A DNA stretch of 15,360 nucleotides, from the NCBI GenBank assembly GCA_021820645.1, contig JAKADJ010000021.1, forward strand, positions 1-15,360, written 5' to 3'. This document shows positions 1 through 5,913 of the stretch, in pieces. The stretch comes from Bacillota bacterium. Lineage in GTDB: Bacteria > Bacillota_E > Sulfobacillia > Sulfobacillales > Sulfobacillaceae. Every line of letters begins with the position of its first letter. Position 1 is the stretch's first letter. The notes under the pieces are model-generated. The model saw nothing but the letters and a program-made list of their open reading frames with translations, made no database searches and was not told the origin of the DNA. Both the position numbers and the translations under genes were made by a program.

Positions 1-20
1 TGACAATGAGCGACGGCAGG

Positions 21-42
21 TCCCGGATATCGGGAGGTTTTT
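21..42 (+). terminator. Possible weak terminator of an upstream gene
   Basis: A short inverted repeat (TCCCG, 5-base centre, CGGGA) at 21-35 is followed by a run of five T at 38-42. The stem is only five to six base pairs, so this is a weak candidate for the end of a plus-strand gene lying left of the window. No gene can be supported in bases 1-142. Confidence 0.25.
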
Positions 43-80
43 GCATGCCTGTCCCATTTTTTAGCATTTTTGCCGTTTAC

Positions 81-110
81 TGTAACCCCATTTCGTTTCC
101 TGACGTTATA
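81..110 (+). promoter_or_regulatory. Candidate ECF-sigma-type promoter for the serine hydrolase
   Basis: TGTAAC at 81-86 is separated by 17 bases from CGTTATA at 104-110. This resembles the TGWAAC / CGT-type promoters read by extracytoplasmic-function sigma factors of Bacillus (SigW, SigX and SigM families). I found no well-spaced sigma-A promoter here: TTGCCG at 70-75 is too far from TATACA at 107-112. The gene start is about 33 bases downstream. The assignment is pattern matching by eye only. Confidence 0.35.
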
Positions 111-142
111 CAGCTAAGAACAGCAGGAGGCGATACACCACC

Positions 143-1921
143 ATGATTACTCCACACATCTCTAGCACCCGTACTGCAGCTCAGAAGCACAATAAATCCG
201 GATGGCCCTGGGCTCTTACCGCCTCGGCATTGGGCCTATGCATCGTGGGTGGAAGCTTCGGCCTATGGATGCATCAAAATGGAGTAGCCGCATTGTCGAT
301 GGAGAACACCATCAGTGCAGCACTAAATCGGGATCAAAAATTAGGGGTCTCGGCTACGCTGTTAACCCCGTTACACCAGGACCTCTCCCGTATAGAAAGT
401 TCCCGGGTCTTGGGATTGCCGGTAACCTATCTTGGATCGCTGGCCGGCATGCCGAAGCAGCTTGCTGGCCTTCAGAACCAAAGTGCTCATCTCTTAGGTC
501 ACGATATGCAGTATGAACGTCAAGAGGCCCTGACTTGGGGTCGGCGCCTTATCATGACCGAAGGTAAATTTGCCACGCTCAGTAGCCGTGTGGTCCATCA
601 CGATGTATCGGCAGCCACTAAGCCATCCGAACTCACGTCCGAGATACGGTCCTGGCAGTCCCAGTACCAAGCCTGGACCGGAGCTCTCAATCAACTGGCG
701 GCGACCGGAGGCGGACTCTCTCACAACCAACCCAAGAACGTCCTCAACACATTGTCTACCCTACAGTCCCGGCTTAATACAGTCGGCGCGTATTGGCAAG
801 GGGTGAGCATCGCCCGGGATGCCGTTACCCAAGCCAGCAACTACTTAACGGGCACCCCAAGCCAGGAGCTTTCTGGATACCAATCCATCATGAGCACTCT
901 CACTGCTGCAGAAAAAGGATTAGGACCCCCGACTTCCGCTCAATTGCTACAAATCTTAGGCCAGATTAGCGGCGGTCTTAACGGCACCCAACCGGAAGAC
1001 GTCACGACGGCCTTATCAGGGCTTCGAACCAAACTACAAGGGGCCACCAAACAATGGGCTGGGTATTCGGAGGCCCAAGCCGCCGTGACGGCGGCGGCCA
1101 ATTACCTGCAGGCTTCGACCTTATCCCAAATTTCCCAGCATTCCGCCATCATTCATCAACTACAGGACGCCCAAAGTGGCCTGACCGCGCCGAGTCCTAG
1201 CTTCCCGTCTGGCGTCGGGAACCCCTTTGGCAGTGCCTTCAGCGGGTACCTGGCCAGCCGCCAGTCCCTGGTATCCGTAGCCGTTTACAACGCCAATACC
1301 GGAGCCACTTATACCTACAACCCCGGGCTCAGTTTTGACACCGCAAGTATCGTCAAAGCCACCATCATGTCGACCTTATTGTGGCAATCTCAAAATTCGA
1401 AACGGCCCCTAACCAGTCAGGAGCAGGCGCTCATGATCCCGATGATTGAGGATAGTAGCAATTCGGCGGCTACCTCACTTTGGGATGCGGCCGGACGCTC
1501 CGCCGGCATCGAGTCCTTTTTACAGGCTGCCGGTATGACTGCAACCATCCCAGGTAAATCCGGATACTGGGGGCTCACAGAGACTACCGCCGTCGACCAA
1601 ATCGACTTACTCAAGCTGCTCAGCTATCCCAACCACATTCTGACCCCGGCCTCCCAGGCCTACGCCTTGAATCTTATGCAACACGTGATTGGTTGGGAAG
1701 CCTGGGGGGTGTCCACCGGTCCCGTGGCGGGAAGTACCGTGGCCCTAAAGAACGGATGGTTACCTATTGGCAGTGCGGGCTGGGAAATTAACAGCATTGG
1801 GCACGTCGTGGGAGGGGGTCGAAATTATGTGGTGGCCATTTTATCCCACAATAATCCGTCGGAAGCCTACGGCATTCAAACCTTGAACACGGTGTCACAA
1901 TTCGTCTGGAACGCCGAGTAG
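143..1921 (+). CDS. Membrane-anchored serine hydrolase, class A beta-lactamase / PBP-like fold
   Basis: This 592-residue protein probably sits on the outer face of the membrane and acts on the cell envelope or a related acyl substrate. A basic N-terminus precedes one hydrophobic segment (about residues 22-43), read as an uncleaved anchor. Residues about 50-350 are Ala/Gln/Ser/Leu-rich and probably helical, and include two 87-residue repeats. The catalytic domain covers about 365-592 and shows the serine beta-lactamase-fold motifs in order: S402-I-V-K405 (nucleophile and general base), S438-S-N440 (SDN equivalent) and K536-N-G538 (KTG equivalent). The omega-loop ExxLN motif of true class A enzymes is not seen, so peptidase, esterase or non-catalytic roles are as likely as beta-lactam hydrolysis. 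The ATG is preceded by AGGAGG at 125-130, a rather long 12-base spacing. It is monocistronic; the next gene is convergent. Fold is fairly sure, substrate unknown. Confidence 0.85.
   Translation: MITPHISSTRTAAQKHNKSGWPWALTASALGLCIVGGSFGLWMHQNGVAALSMENTISAALNRDQKLGVSATLLTPLHQDLSRIESSRVLGLPVTYLGSLAGMPKQLAGLQNQSAHLLGHDMQYERQEALTWGRRLIMTEGKFATLSSRVVHHDVSAATKPSELTSEIRSWQSQYQAWTGALNQLAATGGGLSHNQPKNVLNTLSTLQSRLNTVGAYWQGVSIARDAVTQASNYLTGTPSQELSGYQSIMSTLTAAEKGLGPPTSAQLLQILGQISGGLNGTQPEDVTTALSGLRTKLQGATKQWAGYSEAQAAVTAAANYLQASTLSQISQHSAIIHQLQDAQSGLTAPSPSFPSGVGNPFGSAFSGYLASRQSLVSVAVYNANTGATYTYNPGLSFDTASIVKATIMSTLLWQSQNSKRPLTSQEQALMIPMIEDSSNSAATSLWDAAGRSAGIESFLQAAGMTATIPGKSGYWGLTETTAVDQIDLLKLLSYPNHILTPASQAYALNLMQHVIGWEAWGVSTGPVAGSTVALKNGWLPIGSAGWEINSIGHVVGGGRNYVVAILSHNNPSEAYGIQTLNTVSQFVWNAE
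671..1192 (+). repeat. Two tandem 87-residue repeats inside the serine hydrolase
   Basis: Residues 177-263 and 264-350 of the serine hydrolase align without a gap at a period of exactly 87 residues (261 bases). By hand I count about 30 identities, including GGL at 190-192/277-279, QP at 196-197/283-284, W218/W305, AVT at 227-229/314-316, NYL at 233-235/320-322 and GL at 259-260/346-347. The DNA has diverged, so this is an old internal duplication. The composition suggests paired helices forming a stalk or coiled coil. A weaker related stretch may lie at residues about 160-180. Confidence 0.75.
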
Positions 1922-1952
1922 GATCCTTCCTCTGGGTATATCTGGGATGAAC

Positions 1953-1995
1953 GTGATCTAGCCGGGTGGCCATTAACGCCACCCGGCTAGATCAC
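1953..1995. terminator. Perfect 18-bp hairpin between convergent genes
   Basis: The arms 1953-1970 and 1978-1995 are exact reverse complements (18 pairs, GC-rich core) around a 7-base loop. The hairpin lies 31 bases after the serine hydrolase stop and includes the stop codon of the convergent hemerythrin-like gene at 1992-1994. The placement suggests a shared bidirectional terminator or 3'-end stabiliser. Neither side is followed by a T-run, so it is not a standard intrinsic terminator. Confidence 0.6.
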
Positions 1996-2342
1996 CCTAG
2001 ATGCTCCACGAGAGGAAATACCAAAAGTTCCTCTGCGGAAAAGTGGTCTTGGACGTGCTGGCAAAACCTCTCCCAGGCGGTCTCATCGTGTAGCGATTCC
2101 AAGAAATTCTGGCGCAAGGTTTGGTGTTGATAACGGAGTTCAGTGACCGCACTGCCGCCGGTCCAGCCGGTGGCTTGAGCCATCGGATAAAGTTCGCGCT
2201 CCTCCCTGGCAAAGTGCGCAAGAAGCCGTTCCAAAAGCGTATCGTTGAGTATTTTTGACTGTAGGGGACCCGCATCGCTCAGTTCTTTGATAATGGTAGC
2301 GTGATCCTCTCGCATCACTTCTACGATCGTTATCGCAGTCAC
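1992..2342 (-). CDS. Hemerythrin-like HHE cation-binding protein
   Basis: This 116-residue soluble four-helix protein probably binds a di-iron centre. The metal-ligand pattern of the HHE family is visible: H14, H43xxxE47, H73, and H96xxxH100xxxE104. Known relatives bind or sense oxygen, store iron, or protect against nitric oxide and redox stress; nothing here chooses among these. The protein is a lone domain with no fused sensor or output domain. The start is GTG at 2342. A purine stretch GGAAGGGA lies only a few bases upstream, so the exact start is somewhat uncertain; GTG and ATG at codons 9-10 are alternatives but would crowd H14. It is divergent from the small gene at 2461, with 118 bases between them, and convergent with the serine hydrolase. 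Confidence 0.85.
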   Translation of the reverse strand: MTAITIVEVMREDHATIIKELSDAGPLQSKILNDTLLERLLAHFAREERELYPMAQATGWTGGSAVTELRYQHQTLRQNFLESLHDETAWERFCQHVQDHFSAEELLVFPLVEHLG

Positions 2343-2441
2343 TTCCCTTCCGGTGGAACTCCGGGGCCCGCTCCACTGTTCTCTTAGTTTCTTATCCTAT
2401 CGCAAATTGTTAGTCTATATCGATTCCGGTCCGCATATTCT

Positions 2442-2454
2442 TATAATAGGGGGG
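2442..2454 (+). promoter_or_regulatory. Perfect -10 box abutting the ribosome binding site of the small gene
   Basis: TATAAT at 2442-2447 runs straight into AGGGGGG at 2448-2454, which is six bases before the ATG at 2461. The best -35 at normal spacing is weak (TCGATT at 2420-2425, 16-base spacer). If this -10 is used, transcription would start at or beyond the ribosome binding site. The rest of the 118-base divergent region (2343-2460) shows no clear operator; a minus-strand promoter for the HHE gene must lie here, but I cannot place it. Confidence 0.35.
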
Positions 2455-2460
2455 ATCCAC

Positions 2461-2718
2461 ATGAATAACTACCAAGAAGCGTTAAGACAAGCCGTATCGG
2501 AATGGGAGCAGGCTGAGCTCGCCTTTTTACAGGCCGACCCCGAGTACTGTGACTACTACGTGTACCGACTACACGCGGCGGAAGAAAAGGTCGGCCTAAT
2601 CGTCCGGCAAGCTAAAGCCGCTCTGGGGTATCCACTCCATGGGCAGTTGCCGGTCCCGTATCTATGGGCTAACGCGTTGGCTGCCGCCGATCAAATGGGA
2701 GACGTCGGGGACCCGTAA
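2461..2718 (+). CDS. Small helical protein, possibly DUF2508/YaaL-like
   Basis: This 85-residue acidic protein has no signal peptide or membrane segment. Residues about 3-55 form a probable helical hairpin: a stretch with W14, E18 and F21, then a DP turn at 25-26, a D/Y-rich segment at about 30-35, and a helix with AAEEK. This spacing recalls the small DUF2508 (YaaL) family of Firmicutes, whose function is unknown; the match is from memory and uncertain. The tail is Pro/Ala-rich. I chose ATG 2461 because of the AGGGGGG site at 2448-2454; an in-frame GTG at 2353 would add 36 residues unlike coding sequence. Its last 28 bases overlap the end of asnB on the other strand, with no visible terminator between them. 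Confidence 0.65.
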   Translation: MNNYQEALRQAVSEWEQAELAFLQADPEYCDYYVYRLHAAEEKVGLIVRQAKAALGYPLHGQLPVPYLWANALAAADQMGDVGDP

Positions 2719-4592
2719 TAGCGACCTTGTCGTTGACGAACTTGGGAGGGAGCTGCTTCCACCAATTCTTCCACCCATAACTCGAGCATCAAGAGAGAAT
2801 AGACCTGGCGCGCGGCATTGGGACGATCGGGGCCAATCTGGCTTAAGAGATCTTCCACCTGTTCCTTTTTGAACCAGCCCCGATTCATCGCTTGCTCGCC
2901 GACTAAAGTGTCCCAAGCAATTTCCGATAACTTACCCCCTAAGAGGGAGGTGAGTGGGGTGGGAAAGCCTTTTTTCGGCCGATTGACAACAGTCGTGGGA
3001 AGATGCCTACGGGCCACCTCGCGGAGCACTCGCTTGTCGGTTCCCCGCCCTCGTCGTAAGGCTAAGGGAATAGCTAAGGCCAAGTCGACCACATCATGGT
3101 CACAATACGGCACCCGGATTTCAAGATTGTAATGCATGCCGATGCGATCGGCCTTTAACAACACATCATCCGGCAAAAACCATTTCACATCAAAACCCTG
3201 CATCACCTGTAGATCGGGCAAATGATCGCTTTGCTTCCAATATTCGGCCACCGCACCAGGACGGTCCGGACGCGTCCATTCGGGTTCGAGTAAGGCGGCT
3301 TGCTCCGCGGGCGAAAAGGTATACCCGACACCCCGGTAGCGATCCGCTACCGGGACGTCGGCCCGCGTCATGGCGCCGCTACCGGGCCAACCTTGGCGTG
3401 CCCACAATTGGCGCATCCAAGAGGGAATCTGGCGCACCCGCTTAAGGCTTTGGGCTTCGCCATATCCCGCATAACCGGCAAAAATTTCGTCGGCTCCCTC
3501 GCCGGAGATCATTACCGTTTCCTTCGCGGCGGCGGCGCGGGCTACCCCATCTAGGGGCAATACGGTGGGATCGGCCATCGGTTCATCCAGTACGTAGGCT
3601 AGCTCTCGCACCCGATCTGGGGAGATTGTCATGTCCACTTCGACCCGGTGTAGCGGCACCCCCACCGAACCGGCGACCTTCTCCGCCCAAGCAAATTCGT
3701 CGTATCCCGGATAGTTGTCCCGGAACGAGGCCGACCAGGCCTCAATCGGGTTGTCCATCTTTTGCGCTGCCATCGCCGCCAAGACACTGGAATCCAAGCC
3801 CCCCGACAAAAAGATGCCGAGCGGGACGTCGGATGCCAGATGGCTCGTGACGACATCCATCAAGAGTCCATCGAGTCGATCCACCCAATAGGACATGTCT
3901 TGCGAACGCACCGGTTCCACGAGCCGGGGCTCCCAATACAGGCTGCGTTGACGCCGGCCATCTCGGTGCATCACCACGATTTCACCAGGCCGCAATTTCG
4001 TCACGTTTTTTAACAGCGTATGCGGAGCGGGCACAAAGCGGTGTGCCAAATAAGCCGGCAAAAGATGCGGATCGACCACCTGGTCGAATTCGGGCAGGGA
4101 TAAAAAGGCCTTAATTTCAGATGCGAACGCCCAGCGCTCGGGCGTTTCCCATAAGTACAGCGGTTTTTGTCCGATCCGGTCCCGAGCCAAAATCAATTGT
4201 TGATTCTTGCGATCCCAAAGCGCAATCGCAAACATGCCGGATATATGGTGTACAAAGTCGACTCCATATTCCTCGTACAGGTGGACTAATACTTCGCCAT
4301 CGGCATGACTCGTCAATCGATGGCCACCGGCCGCCACCTGGTCTTGCAATTCCGGGTAATTATAGAGCTCCCCGTTAAACACTGCCACAATTTGGCCATC
4401 CTCGGAGAAGTATGGCTGTTTGCCGTGTGCTACATCCATAATCGACAACCGGCGCATCCCAATGCCGAGGTTTTTTTCGACAAAGCGCCCCTCGTCATCT
4501 GGCCCGCGATGCACCAATGCCCCTAGCATCGCTTGCAATTCTTCGGTTCCGACCGGTCGATCTTTCCGCCATACTCCGGCTATTCCACACAT
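2691..4592 (-). CDS. asnB: Asparagine synthetase, glutamine-hydrolysing
   Basis: The enzyme makes asparagine from aspartate, ATP and glutamine in the cytoplasm. Its 633 residues are close to the family size. The N-terminal class II glutamine amidotransferase domain (about 2-190) begins with the catalytic Cys2 in MCGIAG and shows HRGPDDEG near 28-35, RRLSIMD near 47-53, FNGELYNY near 72-79 and D98. The synthetase domain (about 230-600) carries the ATP pyrophosphatase loop S263-GGLDS-S269. Both active sites look intact. The start is fixed because Cys2 must follow Met1, and GAGGAGG lies nine bases upstream (4602-4608). It is preceded by about 200 bases after rpoD with its own candidate promoter and palindrome, so it is probably a separate unit. 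The last residues (Gln/Arg/Ser-rich) are an extension overlapping the convergent small gene. Confidence 0.96.
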   Translation of the reverse strand: MCGIAGVWRKDRPVGTEELQAMLGALVHRGPDDEGRFVEKNLGIGMRRLSIMDVAHGKQPYFSEDGQIVAVFNGELYNYPELQDQVAAGGHRLTSHADGEVLVHLYEEYGVDFVHHISGMFAIALWDRKNQQLILARDRIGQKPLYLWETPERWAFASEIKAFLSLPEFDQVVDPHLLPAYLAHRFVPAPHTLLKNVTKLRPGEIVVMHRDGRRQRSLYWEPRLVEPVRSQDMSYWVDRLDGLLMDVVTSHLASDVPLGIFLSGGLDSSVLAAMAAQKMDNPIEAWSASFRDNYPGYDEFAWAEKVAGSVGVPLHRVEVDMTISPDRVRELAYVLDEPMADPTVLPLDGVARAAAAKETVMISGEGADEIFAGYAGYGEAQSLKRVRQIPSWMRQLWARQGWPGSGAMTRADVPVADRYRGVGYTFSPAEQAALLEPEWTRPDRPGAVAEYWKQSDHLPDLQVMQGFDVKWFLPDDVLLKADRIGMHYNLEIRVPYCDHDVVDLALAIPLALRRGRGTDKRVLREVARRHLPTTVVNRPKKGFPTPLTSLLGGKLSEIAWDTLVGEQAMNRGWFKKEQVEDLLSQIGPDRPNAARQVYSLLMLELWVEELVEAAPSQVRQRQGRYYGSPTSPI

Positions 4593-4657
4593 GTTCTCAT
4601 GCCTCCTCGGCGTCAGCCTCTAGGCTACCAGACCTGGACTCAAAAAACTTGAAGGTT

Positions 4658-4677
4658 TGATGAGAAATTTCTTATCA
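4658..4677. promoter_or_regulatory. 20-bp near-perfect palindrome upstream of asnB (candidate operator)
   Basis: The plus strand reads TGATGAGAAATTTCTTATCA, symmetric about 4667/4668 with a single mismatched pair. It lies 66 bases before the asnB ATG and overlaps the candidate -10 box of asnB. Two-fold symmetry of this length suggests a site for a dimeric regulator. The regulator cannot be named from this window. Confidence 0.45.
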
Positions 4678-4699
4678 GGACTAGTATGCCCATTGACAG
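4671..4699 (-). promoter_or_regulatory. Candidate sigma-A promoter of asnB
   Basis: On the minus strand CTGTCA (4694-4699) stands 17 bases from GATAAG (4671-4676). Each hexamer matches four of six consensus bases. The -10 box lies inside the 20-bp palindrome, as expected for a repressor-controlled promoter. Weak evidence; no better promoter was found between rpoD and asnB. Confidence 0.3.
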
Positions 4700-4740
4700 G
4701 GTTCGCGCCATCACCAAGAAATTCGGTTCGATCCGACCTC

Positions 4741-4782
4741 ACCCACAACGAAGGAGAGGCGACGTGGGTCCGCCGCCTCTCC
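4741..4782 (-). terminator. Hairpin after rpoD, probable terminator, pseudoknot-capable
   Basis: On the minus strand, 12 bases after the rpoD stop, GGAGAGGCG (4774-4782) pairs with CGCCTCTCC (4753-4761) around a 12-base loop, a 9-bp GC-rich stem. It is followed by TTCGTT rather than a clean T-run, so termination may be partial. The loop holds ACCCAC (4764-4769), complementary to GTGGGT (4741-4746) just downstream, allowing an H-type pseudoknot or an alternative stem. Confidence 0.55.
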
Positions 4783-4794
4783 GGATGATCTTGA

Positions 4795-5913
4795 CTAGTC
4801 GAGGTAATCCTTAAGTTTCTTACTGCGGGTAGGATGACGCAGTTTTCGCAAGGCTTTGGCCTCAATCTGCCGAATCCGCTCGCGCGTGACCCCAAACACC
4901 TGGCCTACCTCTTCCAAGGTTCGAGCCCGCCCATCGTTCAGGCCAAAACGCAATCGGAGGACTTTTTCTTCGCGGTTGGTTAAGGTATCTAATACCTCTT
5001 CTAACTGCTCTTTCAACAATTGATAACCCGCCGCTTCGGCCGGCGCCGGCGCATCCTCGTCCTCAATAAAATCTCCGAGGTGCGAGTCTTCTTCCTCCCC
5101 AATCGGAGTTTCCAGCGATACGGGTTCTTGAGCTACTTTTAGGATTTCTCGTACCCGTTCTACGGTGATCCCCATCTCTTTCGCAATTTCTTCGGGGGCT
5201 GGCTCACGCCCATATTCTTGCAACAATTGGCGTTGCACCCGAATCAATTTATTAATGGTTTCTACCATGTGCACCGGGATTCGGATGGTCCGGGCCTGAT
5301 CCGCAATGGCTCGGGTAATGGCCTGGCGAATCCACCAAGTGGCGTAGGTGCTGAATTTGTAGCCCTTGCGATAGTCGAATTTCTCGACCGCCTTGATCAA
5401 TCCTAAGTTCCCCTCTTGAATCAGATCCAAAAACAGCATGCCTCTGCCCACGTAACGCTTGGCGATCGATACCACCAAACGCAGGTTGGCTTCGGCTAGT
5501 TTGCGTTTGGCTTCTTCGTCGCCGGCCTCGATGCGCTTGGCCAGAGTCACTTCCTCTTCAGCGGTGAGCAAGGGAACCCGCCCTATTTCTTTGAGGTACA
5601 TTCGGACCGGGTCATCAATCGCGACCCCGTCAGGTACTACCACCTCATGGACGGTATCTTCGACTTCGGGCTCGACGTCTTCGGGTCCGGGACCTGGCCC
5701 GTGCTCGGGTTCCAAGGTCACTTGTTCTCCCACCAACTCTATCCCAAGTTCGCCAAACATCTCGTAAATCGCGTCAATTTGATCAGGAGGAAGGTCAATC
5801 GACTGCAGGGCATCAACAATCTCTCCATAGGACAATTTTCCCCGCTCTTGTCCCTTTCGAATCAGTGCCTGAACTTCATCAATTTGAGGTACCGTGCGTT
5901 TCCCCTGTGCCAT
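4795..5913 (-). CDS. rpoD: Primary RNA polymerase sigma factor (SigA/RpoD)
   Basis: This is the housekeeping sigma factor that directs RNA polymerase to -35/-10 promoters. Its 372 residues match the compact SigA form of Firmicutes. Region 1.1-like sequence covers about 1-60, followed by an acidic Pro/Glu-rich linker (about 65-98). Region 1.2 begins at about 101 ([11 protein letters not shown]). Region 2 spans about 136-211, with the core-binding [18 protein letters not shown] stretch and the -10-recognising [10 protein letters not shown] (190-199). Region 3 covers about 212-290. Region 4 has the -35-binding helix-turn-helix [19 protein letters not shown] at 341-359. The ATG is preceded by AAAGGAGG (5920-5927) at six bases. 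The first 35 bases overlap the end of dnaG, indicating translational coupling in the dnaG-rpoD unit. Confidence 0.98.
   Translation of the reverse strand: MAQGKRTVPQIDEVQALIRKGQERGKLSYGEIVDALQSIDLPPDQIDAIYEMFGELGIELVGEQVTLEPEHGPGPGPEDVEPEVEDTVHEVVVPDGVAIDDPVRMYLKEIGRVPLLTAEEEVTLAKRIEAGDEEAKRKLAEANLRLVVSIAKRYVGRGMLFLDLIQEGNLGLIKAVEKFDYRKGYKFSTYATWWIRQAITRAIADQARTIRIPVHMVETINKLIRVQRQLLQEYGREPAPEEIAKEMGITVERVREILKVAQEPVSLETPIGEEEDSHLGDFIEDEDAPAPAEAAGYQLLKEQLEEVLDTLTNREEKVLRLRFGLNDGRARTLEEVGQVFGVTRERIRQIEAKALRKLRHPTRSKKLKDYLD

Noticed and set aside
2353..2460. Longer start (GTG 2353) for the small plus-strand gene
   Set aside because: The added residues are unlike coding sequence, run through the likely promoter region, and the ATG at 2461 has a strong binding site.
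4693..4698. Perfect TTGACA on the plus strand
   Set aside because: No -10-like hexamer occurs 16-18 bases downstream and no plus-strand gene follows.
4593..4794. T-box riboswitch for asnB
   Set aside because: The roughly 200-base gap includes the rpoD hairpin, and the conserved T-box core (AGGGTGG-like) and a downstream antiterminator were not found.
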